Assembly (NCBI GenBank): GCA_025062375.1
Contig: JANXAG010000016.1
Location: forward strand, 1 to 39,081
Direction of reading: 5' to 3'
Source of the DNA: Anaerolineae bacterium
GTDB taxonomy: Bacteria > Chloroflexota > Anaerolineae > SpSt-600
Length of the DNA: 39,081 bases
The translations under genes were made by a program, and so were the position numbers. A model generated the notes under the pieces. It saw only the letters and a program-made list of their open reading frames with translations, did no database searches and was not told the DNA's origin. Positions 1 through 9,360 of the stretch are shown here, one piece after another; within the stretch, counting starts at the first letter, position 1, and each line of letters starts with the position of its first letter.

Positions 1-1
1 T

Positions 2-164
2 CCCGGGGGTTTGGGGGTGTCCCTCAAAAACTCAAAAAGGGAGCGAGCAGCAACCTCTTGCATCCTGCCCACGAGTGGGGCCCTTAACCGTGGTAAACCC
101 TAAGCCCACGAGGGTGGGGAAATTGGGGGCCCAGGGGGCTTGGGGGATGTGCCCCCAAAAACGA
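2..164. repeat. G-rich leader with an imperfect direct repeat
   Basis: Two related segments, at about 2-36 and 131-164, share the order CCC-GGGGG-TTGGGGG-TGT followed by a C-run and CAAAAAC. Between them are two short inverted motifs, CCCACgagTGGGG and CCCACgaggGTGGGG. The stretch lies just before the ribosome-binding site of the first gene. It may hold a terminator of an upstream gene or a 5' leader structure; nothing coding is visible. Confidence 0.4.
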
Positions 165-182
165 AAGGAGGTTAAAAACTAA

Positions 183-1319
183 GTGAAAAGCCTTCAAACC
201 CTGACTAAGTTGGCCAAACAACCCTTTCTCTGGCGAGGCCTCATAGCCTTCATCCTCCTCTGGTGGGCCATAAAGCCCGCCCCCATCCTCGTCACTCTGG
301 GCCCCCCTCAAAAGGTAGTGACCATAAATCCCAAAATGGGAGTCCACACCCGCCTCACCGATGAAGTGGAAGAATGGAAAATAAAACGCACCCTCCAGAT
401 GGTTCGGGAAATGGGCGCCCCGTGGATTGTGGAATATTTCCCCTGGGCCTACCATGAACCCAGGAAAGGCTTCTTCAACTGGGACCACGCCGATATGGTG
501 GTTGAGCACGCTTTGAACCAGGGCCTCACCGTTATAGCCAGATTGGGGTTCGTGCCCCAGTGGGCTCGCCCAAAAGAATCCGCATTCTCTTACCTGGATG
601 AAAAAAACTTTGAAGACTTTGGAGACTTCGTCTACGCCTTCGTGGACCACTTTCGGGGAAAAATCAACTACATTATCATCTGGAACGAACCCAATATCAG
701 CCTGGAATGGGGATACCGCCCTGTGGACCCCGAAGCCTATACCAGGCTCTTGAAAATTGCTTACCGGCGCGCCAGAGAGGCCGACCCTGAAATTAAAGTG
801 CTGGCAGGAGCTTTAGCTCCAACCCTCGCCCCACCCGGAGACCCATGGGGAATGAACGACTTGGAATACCTGAGAAGGATGTATCAAGCTGGGGCTAAGG
901 ATCACTTTGACATTCTGGCCGTCCATTCCTACGGCTGGACCTTTCCCCCCGATGATCCACCGGCACCGGATAAGATCAACTTCCGCCGGGTTGAACTCCT
1001 GCGTCAGATAATGGTAGAAAACGGCGATGCCCACAAACCCATCATCATAACTGAAGGTGGATGGAACGACCACCCCCGCTGGAGCAAAGCTGTTCGGCCG
1101 GCCCAGCGGATACATTACACCATAAGGGCTTACGAAATAGCCTTGAAGGAGTGGGAATGGTGCCTGGCCCTCTGCATCTGGGCCTTCCGTTACCCCTGGG
1201 CAACCCATACCTATCAAGATTACTTCACTTTTGTAGCAGTGGATTTCACCCCAAAGCCCATATACTTTGAGGTGCAGAGATATGCTCGTGGCGAACTGGC
1301 TGAAGAAAAATCTCCTTAG
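183..1319 (+). CDS. Membrane-anchored clan GH-A glycoside hydrolase-like protein
   Basis: Protein of 378 aa with one N-terminal membrane anchor (about residues 18-34, no lipobox) followed by an extracytoplasmic TIM-barrel-type domain. The segment WNEPN at 167-171 matches the Asn-Glu-Pro acid/base motif of clan GH-A hydrolases (E169), and ITEGGW at 289-294 supplies a nucleophile candidate (E291). Spacing and overall pattern resemble the GH39/GH5-like group; the exact family and substrate cannot be fixed by eye. The start is GTG at 183, chosen because AAGGAGG lies at 165-171. The 3' end overlaps the next gene by 38 bp, so the two are probably co-transcribed. Confidence 0.75.
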   Translation: MKSLQTLTKLAKQPFLWRGLIAFILLWWAIKPAPILVTLGPPQKVVTINPKMGVHTRLTDEVEEWKIKRTLQMVREMGAPWIVEYFPWAYHEPRKGFFNWDHADMVVEHALNQGLTVIARLGFVPQWARPKESAFSYLDEKNFEDFGDFVYAFVDHFRGKINYIIIWNEPNISLEWGYRPVDPEAYTRLLKIAYRRAREADPEIKVLAGALAPTLAPPGDPWGMNDLEYLRRMYQAGAKDHFDILAVHSYGWTFPPDDPPAPDKINFRRVELLRQIMVENGDAHKPIIITEGGWNDHPRWSKAVRPAQRIHYTIRAYEIALKEWEWCLALCIWAFRYPWATHTYQDYFTFVAVDFTPKPIYFEVQRYARGELAEEKSP

Positions 1320-2103
1320 ACTCCTGCCTTTACCCATTGTGTTTGCAGGCATTGCCCTGTATTTCCTCTTCCGTGGCAACGGAACCTGGGAGGAAATCCT
1401 GAGGCGTGGAGCCGTCACCGTGTGCCTTGACCCAAGTTATCCACCGTTTGAATACGTGGACGAAACCACCGGGGAAATCCGGGGCTTTGATGTGGAAATG
1501 GCCAGAGCCATCGGTGAACACCTGGGCCTCAGGGTGGAAATAGCTACAGTGGGATTTGATGGCCTCTACGATGCTGTAAAAGCGCGCAAATGTGACATAG
1601 CCATCTCGGCCCTGCCTTACGATCCCCTGTTAACCCAGGATGTGGCCTTCTCTATATCCTACTTTGAAGCCGGCCTCATGATGGTGGTGAGAGAGAACGA
1701 AGAGAACATCCGCTCTCCGGATGACCTGAAAGGAAAAAGGGTAGCCGTGGAATGGGGTTCCACGGGAGATGTAGAAGCCCGTCGCCTGAAAATAAAGCTT
1801 GGAGAATTGGAGGTAAAACCTTACCCAACCGTTGAAGAAGCGCTCCGTGCTCTTAAGGAAGGCCAAGCTGAAGCTTGCTTTGCCGACGCTGTATCTGCTT
1901 ACCTTTTCTGGGGACGAGAGGGCGGAATAAAGGTCCTGGCCCCCGCTCTGGTCAGCACCCCTTATGTCGCCGTCGTAAACCTCAAAAATAAAGTATTGCT
2001 GGGAAAAATAAACGAAGCCCTCTTCCGCCTGCGGGAGACAGGATTCCTCCACTCCTTGGCGGAAAAATACTTTGGGGTTCGCCCAGCTAATCTATGGCCC
2101 TGA
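1282..2103 (+). CDS. Family 3 extracellular solute-binding protein (amino-acid type)
   Basis: Protein of 273 aa with an N-terminal membrane anchor (about residues 8-28) and a periplasmic-binding-protein family 3 (SBP_bac_3) domain. Typical segments are LDPSYPPFEY, a GFDVEMARAIGE stretch, and DIAISALPYDP with DDLKGKRVAVEWGST. It would bind a small polar solute such as an amino acid outside the membrane and present it to an ABC permease, but no permease or ATPase gene is adjacent. The ATG at 1282 is preferred over an in-frame TTG at 1267, because GAGGTG at 1269-1274 is spaced correctly for the ATG. The gene overlaps the hydrolase gene and ends tail-to-tail with the M23 peptidase gene. Confidence 0.85.
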   Translation: MLVANWLKKNLLRLLPLPIVFAGIALYFLFRGNGTWEEILRRGAVTVCLDPSYPPFEYVDETTGEIRGFDVEMARAIGEHLGLRVEIATVGFDGLYDAVKARKCDIAISALPYDPLLTQDVAFSISYFEAGLMMVVRENEENIRSPDDLKGKRVAVEWGSTGDVEARRLKIKLGELEVKPYPTVEEALRALKEGQAEACFADAVSAYLFWGREGGIKVLAPALVSTPYVAVVNLKNKVLLGKINEALFRLRETGFLHSLAEKYFGVRPANLWP

Positions 2104-3076
2104 TCTCCACGAAGGAGATCTTCCAGCTTTCCACCACTACTTTCCGTCTGTAAAGATGAGGGCCAATCTTAACTTCCAGCATGTATTCGCCCGGCTCTAC
2201 GTCCCCAAAAACGAAGTTTTCCCCAAGCTCCTCATCGGGATTTATCCCTGGGCCGGACCGATATGTCCGGGTTTCCCTTCGTTCTTTCCCTTCCAGGATC
2301 ACTAAAACTTCCGGCGGCATTTTCCCCTGAGCATCCAGTATCCTACCTGCCACCAAACCCCGCCGGGGAAGGGGTTCCATCCATAGAAGCGGGTTATAGG
2401 TGGAAGCATAGGAATTTTCTCCAACTCTGACCTCCATGTGGAGGTGGTAACCCAGAGCTATGCCGCTTTTGCCCAAAAAGCCCACTGGTTCACCCTTCCT
2501 CACCCTCTGGCCCGGTTCTACCAACACCTTTGAAAGGTGGCCATAAAGGTAATACACAGGCCTGCCTCTGTAATCCCGCTCAAGCTTCACCACCACCAGA
2601 TTGCCGTAGAAATCAGTAGTGGGACCGTATGCAACCTCCAGATCACTTCCTGCCACCACCACCTCTCCATCGCCTGCCGCCAGAACTTCCGCATTCGGGT
2701 TCCCGGCTATATCAATGCCGTGATGGAGAAGGTATTCTCCTCCACCGGTGGTTCCGTAAGGGTAAAAGAAATTAACCCACCCCCCGTCTTTCAAAGATAT
2801 AGGCCTTGCGAGCCACAGGTGAGATGGCTCAAGGATTTTAGCCTGTGGGATTACAAAAGGCGTAGGGGACGAAACTGGAGTAGGGGTTAGAAGGGGAGTT
2901 GGAGAAGGTGTGGGAGTTGGGCTTGGAGTAGGAGTGAAGGTAGGAGTGGGGGTAAAAGTAGGGGTAGGGGTTACCAGAAGCTGCGGCGGTGAGGGGCTTT
3001 TCCAAACCTGGGAGATTGCCACTGTCGCCGAGATAAGCAAAGATATTAAAAGGCCAAGGAAATTTCTAACTCTCAA
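2087..3076 (-). CDS. Secreted M23 (LytM-type) peptidase with Thr/Pro linker
   Basis: Protein of 329 aa: an N-terminal hydrophobic signal/anchor (about 6-22), a Thr-Pro-rich linker (about 35-73), an M23 zinc-peptidase domain (about 95-235) and a C-terminal beta domain resembling carboxypeptidase regulatory folds. Zinc and catalytic residues are visible as H118-x-G-x-D122, H180 in YLYGHLS and H211-L-H213. Such enzymes cleave peptidoglycan cross-bridges outside the cell. The linker gives a low-complexity DNA stretch at about 2880-2975. The start codon is TTG at 3076, supported by AAGGAGGGG at 3080-3088. Its last 17 bp overlap the end of the convergent solute-binding-protein gene. Confidence 0.9.
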   Translation of the reverse strand: MRVRNFLGLLISLLISATVAISQVWKSPSPPQLLVTPTPTFTPTPTFTPTPSPTPTPSPTPLLTPTPVSSPTPFVIPQAKILEPSHLWLARPISLKDGGWVNFFYPYGTTGGGEYLLHHGIDIAGNPNAEVLAAGDGEVVVAGSDLEVAYGPTTDFYGNLVVVKLERDYRGRPVYYLYGHLSKVLVEPGQRVRKGEPVGFLGKSGIALGYHLHMEVRVGENSYASTYNPLLWMEPLPRRGLVAGRILDAQGKMPPEVLVILEGKERRETRTYRSGPGINPDEELGENFVFGDVEPGEYMLEVKIGPHLYRRKVVVESWKISFVEIRAID

Positions 3077-3107
3077 CGGCCCCTCCTTCTCTCAGGATTA
3101 TTTTCGG

Positions 3108-3136
3108 ATTATAACACTGCCCGGTCCAGGGAGCAA
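3108..3136 (-). promoter_or_regulatory. Putative sigma70 promoter of the M23 peptidase gene
   Basis: On the minus strand, -35 TTGCTC (3131-3136), a 17-bp spacer and a perfect -10 TATAAT (3108-3113) lie about 30 bp before the TTG start. The rest of the 3077-3290 gap shows no gene. Confidence 0.5.
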
Positions 3137-3290
3137 AAGCCCCAAGAATAAAGGTCATCTTGAAGGATGTAAATAGACTCCGAAAGTCTGCGGTGAAAAG
3201 AGAACGTTGAGTGCCTGATCCTGGGCGATCTGGCGTACCAGGCTTGCCCTCTCGTCTGCGGTTGCTTAAAAGCCTTCGTGGCTCACGTGC

Positions 3291-5957
3291 TTATTCCAGG
3301 CCCCTTCGCACATCTATTTGTATGCTATCGTTTTCCCATCTTGACCCATCTTCCTTAAAGGCAGGGAGCCTCCTCAGGGTATCAAGCTCGTAGAGACCAA
3401 CTAAAACTAATTCCGGGCTTACCCCGGGGGAAACGGGAATACGCCGGACATCTTCTATAACCTGTCCTGGGAGCCACCTGGAAGTGGGGTAAAGCCCTCT
3501 GACGGGAGGGCCATCGGCCTGGGCGATGATTTTATTCTGGTGATCCACGAGGTGGACAAAAACCTGAAAATCGCGGGAAACCTTCCTGTTGGCCTGCCAG
3601 TAGAGGGTTAAAGTTAGGAGGTAATCTCCTTTGGTCAGGTGGTATCCGAGAAGCTTTATGCCTTCGTCGGGGAAAAGTTGAAGGTATTTTATGGGTATTT
3701 TTACCGGGTGTCTGGGCTGAACGTTTACCCACTCCGAAAGCTCTATGGTCCCCAACCCCTGCATTGTTTCGCGCTCATACAATCCCACCTTTACACTGAA
3801 AGCCACCGGTGGGGTATCTGGGGGGATGCGCACATAGTGCTCATCTACGACGTATAGCGAGGGATTCCAGGTGGACGTTGGGATATAGGCAGGGTGCATT
3901 GAATCCGATTGGGCGTACAGGCGGCCATCGGTGCCGATTAAATGCACAAAAGATGAGTAATCTTTGTCCAGAAATTTCAAAGCCTGCCAGTAAAGCCTTA
4001 CGTGCAATTCGCCCCCTTGGCGCACAACCTTTGATTCAAGATCGTAACCTATAAGGGCTACTTTATCTCCGAGCCTTAAATTCACAGAATTTTGAGCTGG
4101 CAAGGCTTTGCCCGGAGGAGATTGCAGCCTGAACCAGAAAGTATGCGGCTCTATCCACCAAACTTTTAGGATTAAAATCCCTGCCACAACAAGCGCCAAA
4201 ATTGAGCTTTCCTTCCGGGCCCCATCGGTTTCCTGTCGTTTCTGCCCCCGTTTTCCCTTGAGCCATAGATTTACAGCAAAAGTTAAAAGTAACCCCAGGA
4301 GTGAAATAAATTTGCCGAACTTGCGTACAGGGGTATCCCTGAAGGCTAAGGCAATGATGTGTTCCCCAGGGGGAGCTTCAAGGCAAATGAGGCCGCTTTC
4401 CGGACAGGGCTTCAGAGGGATTTCAGTCCCATCAAGCCACCCCTGCCAGCCCGGAAAGTAGAACTGAGCCACTTCAAGCACCATAGGCTCGTGAAGGTCC
4501 ACCTTAAACTTCATGAAGTTAGATTTCACTTCCAGGATTTCCGCCTCGCCCTTGACCAGAGCTTTCCGCAAAAGGCCTGGCTCTATTGCTGGGGCCTCAG
4601 GGACCTTTACAGTCCATACGCTTAAATATTCGCTGGCAGAAGTTGTCCCCGGCTCGTTATTGGCTTGCTCATAGGAAACGAACTCTTGCGGTGTTGCCTT
4701 GAGCGGCAGGAAAGGCCGGGGAAACTGGTAGGAGAACACGGAGATTATTAATCCCACGGTGGCGACAATTACTGCCGGAAGCCTCAAGAGAGGGAGGTCT
4801 CTGACCCACAAAACCGAGGCCCCTGCGAGCAGGGAAGAGAAAATAAAGGCTATGCCGTACATCCGCGAAGGGTACTCGGTAAAGGCTATAAAGGGCAGGT
4901 GGCGCCAGAGGGGCAGGGACGGTGGCAACATCATGAAGGAGGAGAACAAAGTGCCTGCCATGGCAAAGGCCAGGTGCCACCTCTGGAAAGCGTTCAAACC
5001 TTTTCGGAAAACCGCCAGGGTGCCTATCCCTGCAAGGAGAAGGTGAAATCGGCCGAAATTGAAGGGCATCGGGGGGTTCGTAGCCCGATAATCCAGCGGT
5101 GGTGAGGGGGCAAAGAGCTCCTGAAGCCGCAGAAAATGCTGGGCGACATCAAAAAAGCCCCGGGTAAGAACATACACTTGGGTAAAATGCTGTTCCACAA
5201 GGGCAGGGAGCCAGAAGATAGCACCCCCAGCCCCGGCGAGAAGAAGCGCTCCGACCAAGGCAGGGAGCCTGTTTTTGTAAAAGCGGAAGGAATCTCCTCC
5301 CACGAAAACCACACAGGTAAGATAAAGGACAAGCACAGGCCCGAAAAGCATTGCGCTTATGTTGTGGCACAGAAGCAGAGCGGTGAGGGAAAAAACTGCA
5401 CCGGTAAAGTTTAGCCTGCGCGGTTCTTCCCACAGGCGCCGGAAGAAAAACAGAACCCAGGGATAGAGACTCCAGGCCAGGAATTGAGCATAATTTCCCT
5501 GAAAGTAGAGCTCCCGGAAGCGGTAAGTGGCAAAGGTATATGCAGCAGAAGCAACTATGGCCCCCTCTCTGCCCACTATATCTTTAGCCCATAAATACAT
5601 GGCCAATGAATAATTGAGACTGCTCAGGAACAGGACGGCCTTGAAAGCGGTGAGCAAATCTGGCAGGATCAGGTTAAAGGTGGAAGTTGTTATGTAGAGG
5701 AAGGGAGCGTAAAAGTTGAACAGCGGGTACCCGTATCCATAATAGAGCAGGGTATGCCAGCGTGGCCACAAAACGCCTTCATCCCAGCTCCACCGCCACA
5801 GAGCGGACCTGAAGAAGTGCAGAAGGCCATCAGCCGTGTTGGGTAACCCTGGCTTGAACATGGGTTCTATCAGGAGAAACGAAAACAAGATGCATACGGG
5901 GATAAAAGGGTCTATTGAGGGAAGCCTCGGCTTTAGATTTAAGCTTTGCAATTTCAC
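3291..5957 (-). CDS. Large PTPS-related / glycosyltransferase-like membrane protein with duplicated C-terminal domain
   Basis: Protein of 888 aa. The first about 570 residues carry many transmembrane segments and motifs of the PTPS-related or YfhO/PMT-like membrane family (ADGLLHFFRSA near the N-terminus, GYPLFNFYAP, YRFRELYFQGN, FTEYPSRMYG). Such proteins are thought to act in envelope polysaccharide or lipid-linked sugar transfer, but the activity is unproven. The C-terminal third has two similar soluble domains (from about 625 and about 750), each with LYWQA, FVHL, a TSxW motif and VGLYE. The GTG start overlaps the upstream thioesterase stop as GTGA, making this the last gene of the thiI operon. 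Confidence 0.7.
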   Translation of the reverse strand: MKLQSLNLKPRLPSIDPFIPVCILFSFLLIEPMFKPGLPNTADGLLHFFRSALWRWSWDEGVLWPRWHTLLYYGYGYPLFNFYAPFLYITTSTFNLILPDLLTAFKAVLFLSSLNYSLAMYLWAKDIVGREGAIVASAAYTFATYRFRELYFQGNYAQFLAWSLYPWVLFFFRRLWEEPRRLNFTGAVFSLTALLLCHNISAMLFGPVLVLYLTCVVFVGGDSFRFYKNRLPALVGALLLAGAGGAIFWLPALVEQHFTQVYVLTRGFFDVAQHFLRLQELFAPSPPLDYRATNPPMPFNFGRFHLLLAGIGTLAVFRKGLNAFQRWHLAFAMAGTLFSSFMMLPPSLPLWRHLPFIAFTEYPSRMYGIAFIFSSLLAGASVLWVRDLPLLRLPAVIVATVGLIISVFSYQFPRPFLPLKATPQEFVSYEQANNEPGTTSASEYLSVWTVKVPEAPAIEPGLLRKALVKGEAEILEVKSNFMKFKVDLHEPMVLEVAQFYFPGWQGWLDGTEIPLKPCPESGLICLEAPPGEHIIALAFRDTPVRKFGKFISLLGLLLTFAVNLWLKGKRGQKRQETDGARKESSILALVVAGILILKVWWIEPHTFWFRLQSPPGKALPAQNSVNLRLGDKVALIGYDLESKVVRQGGELHVRLYWQALKFLDKDYSSFVHLIGTDGRLYAQSDSMHPAYIPTSTWNPSLYVVDEHYVRIPPDTPPVAFSVKVGLYERETMQGLGTIELSEWVNVQPRHPVKIPIKYLQLFPDEGIKLLGYHLTKGDYLLTLTLYWQANRKVSRDFQVFVHLVDHQNKIIAQADGPPVRGLYPTSRWLPGQVIEDVRRIPVSPGVSPELVLVGLYELDTLRRLPAFKEDGSRWENDSIQIDVRRGLE

Positions 5958-6829
5958 GTTTGTGTATTCTTCTCCAGAAGCGAGCTGATGAGCTCCTCGG
6001 GAGCGCGAGTAGGCCGACCGGTGGAATTCAGGAAAGCCCCTGTGGACCAGGCTTTTGCCACAAGTTCACCTGCAGGCCACCTGTAAATATGATGCTCCCA
6101 GGTCCCGTGAGTCCGGGCCATTGCGGAAAGCTGGCTTGTTATTTTCAGTTCGTCCCCTTCCATTGCGGGTTTGATGTATTCAATCTCTGCCCGGACCTGC
6201 ACGATGGTTATGCCCATTTCCCTGAGCCGCGCGCTGGTATAGCCCACAGAAGCCATGGCTTCAAACTTAGCCTGCTCCAACCAGTTCATATAGACAGCAT
6301 TATTGACATGCCCAGCTGAATCCAGCTCATAACGCTGGACCTTGCGGAAGTGGTGGAAAGTTTGCGCCTTTTCCACAGGCCTTTCACCCCGCATTGGCTT
6401 TAGGTCTCTGACAGCAATTTTACCATTGGGGCGGAAAACCTCCCGCATCTCCTGAGGCATCCGGATGGGGCGACCACTTCTGGCATCAAGGAGAACCCAG
6501 CGGCTCCTGGCCCTGGCTATCAGGGCCCCATCGCTCTGACGAGTCAAGAGATATTCCCTGAAAGTGCTGGCTGGGGTTATCTGGCTTACCCACGTGGTGA
6601 CTTCAATGGTGTCACCGTAAAAGGCCGGAGCCACGTGCTCAAGGATTGTGTGCTTTATGACCCAGATCCAGCCCTTTTCCCGATACCTTTCCAGAGTGTA
6701 GCCAACGTTTTCTGAGGCTTCCATTGCAGCCTGTTCGCAGTACCGCAGATATACAGCATTGTTTACGTGCCCCAGGCTATCAAGTTCATAGAGGCGCACT
6801 TTGAAAGGCACCGTATGCACGTGAGTCAT
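5954..6829 (-). CDS. Tandem hotdog acyl-ACP/acyl-CoA thioesterase
   Basis: Protein of 291 aa made of two hotdog (4HBT-type) domains. Each carries the YELDS-x-GHVNNAVY signature: D17/H21 in the first copy and D170/H174 in the second, so both potential active sites are kept. Family members hydrolyse acyl thioesters; the double arrangement is like acyl-ACP thioesterases that release fatty acids. The acyl specificity cannot be read. The ATG overlaps the upstream branching-enzyme stop (ATGA) and the stop overlaps the next start (GTGA), so translation is probably coupled in this operon. Confidence 0.85.
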   Translation of the reverse strand: MTHVHTVPFKVRLYELDSLGHVNNAVYLRYCEQAAMEASENVGYTLERYREKGWIWVIKHTILEHVAPAFYGDTIEVTTWVSQITPASTFREYLLTRQSDGALIARARSRWVLLDARSGRPIRMPQEMREVFRPNGKIAVRDLKPMRGERPVEKAQTFHHFRKVQRYELDSAGHVNNAVYMNWLEQAKFEAMASVGYTSARLREMGITIVQVRAEIEYIKPAMEGDELKITSQLSAMARTHGTWEHHIYRWPAGELVAKAWSTGAFLNSTGRPTRAPEELISSLLEKNTQT

Positions 6830-8526
6830 GCTTGTTCTCTCCAGGCAAAAAGCCTGTAATCTATGTCCGGGAAAGGATTATCAAGACGGGAAATTTCCGC
6901 CAGGAACTCCTGATCCTGTGGGGATATCTCTCCACGGCGGGCAATGGAGACAAGATGGTTGAAGCGAGCCAGGTGCTGCTGGAAGCGAGCCATGGCATAG
7001 TCTCTGGCCTGGCCAGTGCTCACCAGGAAAGGCCAATCGCTGGCTTGAAGAAGGAGGAGCTCGCGGGCAGCCTGGTTCAGGAACTCCCGCAGGGGTTCAG
7101 GACCATCGGGGTAAAGCCTCACCAGTTCTTCCATTGTGCGCTCAGCATTGTGGATGAGAGGCCACATCCACTCCGTCTCGGGATTAAGCCATGTCCAGTG
7201 AGCACCTCCCAGCCCCCAGGAGCTTTCAGGGATGGCCATGGCTTCTGTGGGGGGATATCTTTCCAGATAAGAAGAAGGCGTGGTTAATTCTATCTCCGGA
7301 TCACGGGAGAGGGAACGCAGAACCTCCTTAAGCCAGAGGATACCTTCAAACCACCAGTGCCCGAAAAGCTCGGTGTCGTAAGCCGAGATTATTATTCCGT
7401 AAAGGCCTGTGCTCTGGCTAAAGTTCCTCAACCTTTCTTTTACGAGGCCGCAGAAGTGATCCACGTGGATTTTAACCTGCCCCTTGGCTCTTTCAGGGTC
7501 GTAAAGCTCTTTCTGGCCCAGGTCCACCTGAGCTCCTGTCACCCTCCAGTACTTGAGGCCTGAGTGCTCGTCTTTCCGATGGAATTCCCGGTAAAGGTAA
7601 TCGCCTGGATAGCCGTAGCTGGCCGACCAAACCTGGAGGCCGGTGCCTTCGTCCCGGCCGAAGACAGCTACCCTGGCAGCTTGAATATAATAGGGGCGGA
7701 AAGTGGTGCCCTTGCGGACAATGGGCAGCTCATCAGTTTTAATGACAAGCCTTCTCTTGGGGACTCCTCCGTATGGCCCCACCACATCGCCTGCCACCTT
7801 CCCCACCATCCTTCCCCCTTCAATGACGTAGGAATCGGTGAAGAAAAATTGAAGGTTAAGGTCTGCTAAGAATTCCTCAAGCCCGGGTTTGTAATAGGAA
7901 TGCTTTATCGGCTCCCCGGGCCTCGGGTCTTTCATAAATCCAGGACGATACCCGCATTCAGGAAGCCATATACCCCTGGGCATTCTGCCCATGTGCCTCA
8001 GGTAGGTCTGAACCCCTATCCTGAGCTGGGCGTAAATGCTGGAGTCTCGGTCCAGAAGGGGAAGGTAAGCATGGGAGGCAGCGCTGGTGAGAACTTCTAT
8101 GTAACCCTCATCTTGAAGTCGGCGGAAAGCTCCGAGGATATCTCGTCCGAACCGGCCGGTGAAACTTTCCAGTATGCCTGTGTACCAGTTTTTGTAGAAA
8201 TAGGCAAGAGCAGCTATGGCCTTTTCCCCCTGGCTTGAGTGAAATTTGGCATCCTCTTCGGCCAGCTGGATCCTTTCCTCAAGGTAAGCCACAAAGTGCT
8301 TTTTTACATCTTCATCCGCCAGCTGCTCCATAAGGATAGGGGTTATTCCGATGGCCAGATGGTAATCCACTCCCTCCTCACGCAGATCGTAAAGGGCCTG
8401 AAGGAGGGGGATGTAAGTTTCGGCCATGGCTTCGTGGAGCATTTCTTCCCCGTGGGGCCATCGGCCCGCCATCCGAACATAGGGTAGATGGGTATGAAGG
8501 ACAAAGGTAAAGGCTCCCAGCGGCAT
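6826..8526 (-). CDS. GH57 1,4-alpha-glucan branching enzyme (DUF1957 type)
   Basis: Protein of 566 aa, the usual length for the GH57 branching-enzyme group. The N-terminal LHTHLPYVR motif starts the distorted TIM barrel. E190 in WLPECGYRPG fits the nucleophile and D384 in SAYDTELFGHWWFEG fits the acid/base. A central DUF1957 helical region and the SSWGLGGAHWTWLN segment follow. The enzyme would make alpha-1,6 branches in glycogen, in the cytoplasm. The start chosen is ATG 8526, preceded by GGAGGG at 8530-8535 and overlapping the lgt stop by one base. The reading frame is open further upstream, but that stretch lies inside lgt. No other glycogen genes are nearby. Confidence 0.92.
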   Translation of the reverse strand: MPLGAFTFVLHTHLPYVRMAGRWPHGEEMLHEAMAETYIPLLQALYDLREEGVDYHLAIGITPILMEQLADEDVKKHFVAYLEERIQLAEEDAKFHSSQGEKAIAALAYFYKNWYTGILESFTGRFGRDILGAFRRLQDEGYIEVLTSAASHAYLPLLDRDSSIYAQLRIGVQTYLRHMGRMPRGIWLPECGYRPGFMKDPRPGEPIKHSYYKPGLEEFLADLNLQFFFTDSYVIEGGRMVGKVAGDVVGPYGGVPKRRLVIKTDELPIVRKGTTFRPYYIQAARVAVFGRDEGTGLQVWSASYGYPGDYLYREFHRKDEHSGLKYWRVTGAQVDLGQKELYDPERAKGQVKIHVDHFCGLVKERLRNFSQSTGLYGIIISAYDTELFGHWWFEGILWLKEVLRSLSRDPEIELTTPSSYLERYPPTEAMAIPESSWGLGGAHWTWLNPETEWMWPLIHNAERTMEELVRLYPDGPEPLREFLNQAARELLLLQASDWPFLVSTGQARDYAMARFQQHLARFNHLVSIARRGEISPQDQEFLAEISRLDNPFPDIDYRLFAWREQA

Positions 8527-9359
8527 TATTCCCTCCTGAAAACGTGTCGATATACAAGCAAAGTAGAGGCCAAGATTATACAACCTGCTGAGATAAGCTG
8601 TGCCACCGGTATGCCCCATACTTTCCAGGCATCGGGCCTCTGGAACTCGGTAATGATGCGGATCAGCGGGTACAGGATCAGGTAGAGGAAGAACAGATCC
8701 CCTTCCTTGAGGCGAGAGCTAAAGCGTCGGTTTACCCACATCAGGAAACCGAAAGCCATGAGACAAAGGATGGATTCGTATAGGAATGTGGGATGGAACA
8801 GAGTTGTTTCCACCGGGTATTTGTTTAAATCGGTGAAGGGGCCATAGCGGTGAGCAGCGTCAATCTTTATGCCCCAGGGAAGGGTCGTGGGGTACCCGTA
8901 GAGTTCCTGATTGAAGAAATTGCCCCACCTCCCTATAGCCTGGGCCAGTGGAAGCACCAGGGCTCCGAGGTCAGCCCAGCGGAGGAAGCTGAGTCTGGCA
9001 ATGCGGGTGTAGATGAAGAGTCCTAAGACTCCTCCCGCTATCGCACCATACATTCCCAGGCCCTGGAACCCTCCTTTCCAGAAGGCGATTATATCCAGAG
9101 GGTTCTGGCGGTAGTAACTCCAGCCAAGGCCCTCAGCGGGGCTGGAGAAGACGTGGTAGAGCCTGGCTCCGATGATTCCGAAGATTATACACAGGGTCAG
9201 AGCATTCCAGACGTGGTCAGGGTTGTACCCTCGCCTTCGGGCTTCTCTTTCCGCTACAAAGGCCGCCACCAGAGTTCCCAGCATCAGGAGCAGCCCATAC
9301 CACCTTACAGCAAAAGGCCCTATCCTGAAAGCTATTGGGTCGGGGAAAAAGGGGAACAT
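8526..9359 (-). CDS. lgt: Prolipoprotein diacylglyceryl transferase
   Basis: Polytopic membrane protein of 277 aa. It carries the Lgt signature GRWGNFFNQELYG, a GARLYHVF segment and a C-terminal LIRIITEFQRPD stretch typical of the family. It transfers diacylglyceryl from phosphatidylglycerol to the lipobox Cys of prelipoproteins, the first step of bacterial lipoprotein maturation. AGGAGG lies just before the ATG, inside the end of thiI. Stop and next start share one base (TAATG). Confidence 0.96.
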   Translation of the reverse strand: MFPFFPDPIAFRIGPFAVRWYGLLLMLGTLVAAFVAEREARRRGYNPDHVWNALTLCIIFGIIGARLYHVFSSPAEGLGWSYYRQNPLDIIAFWKGGFQGLGMYGAIAGGVLGLFIYTRIARLSFLRWADLGALVLPLAQAIGRWGNFFNQELYGYPTTLPWGIKIDAAHRYGPFTDLNKYPVETTLFHPTFLYESILCLMAFGFLMWVNRRFSSRLKEGDLFFLYLILYPLIRIITEFQRPDAWKVWGIPVAQLISAGCIILASTLLVYRHVFRRE

Positions 9360-9360
9360 T

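Noticed and set aside
8527-8619. N-terminal extension of the GH57 enzyme
   Set aside because: It lies inside lgt, has no similarity to the family start, and ATG 8526 has a strong ribosome-binding site.
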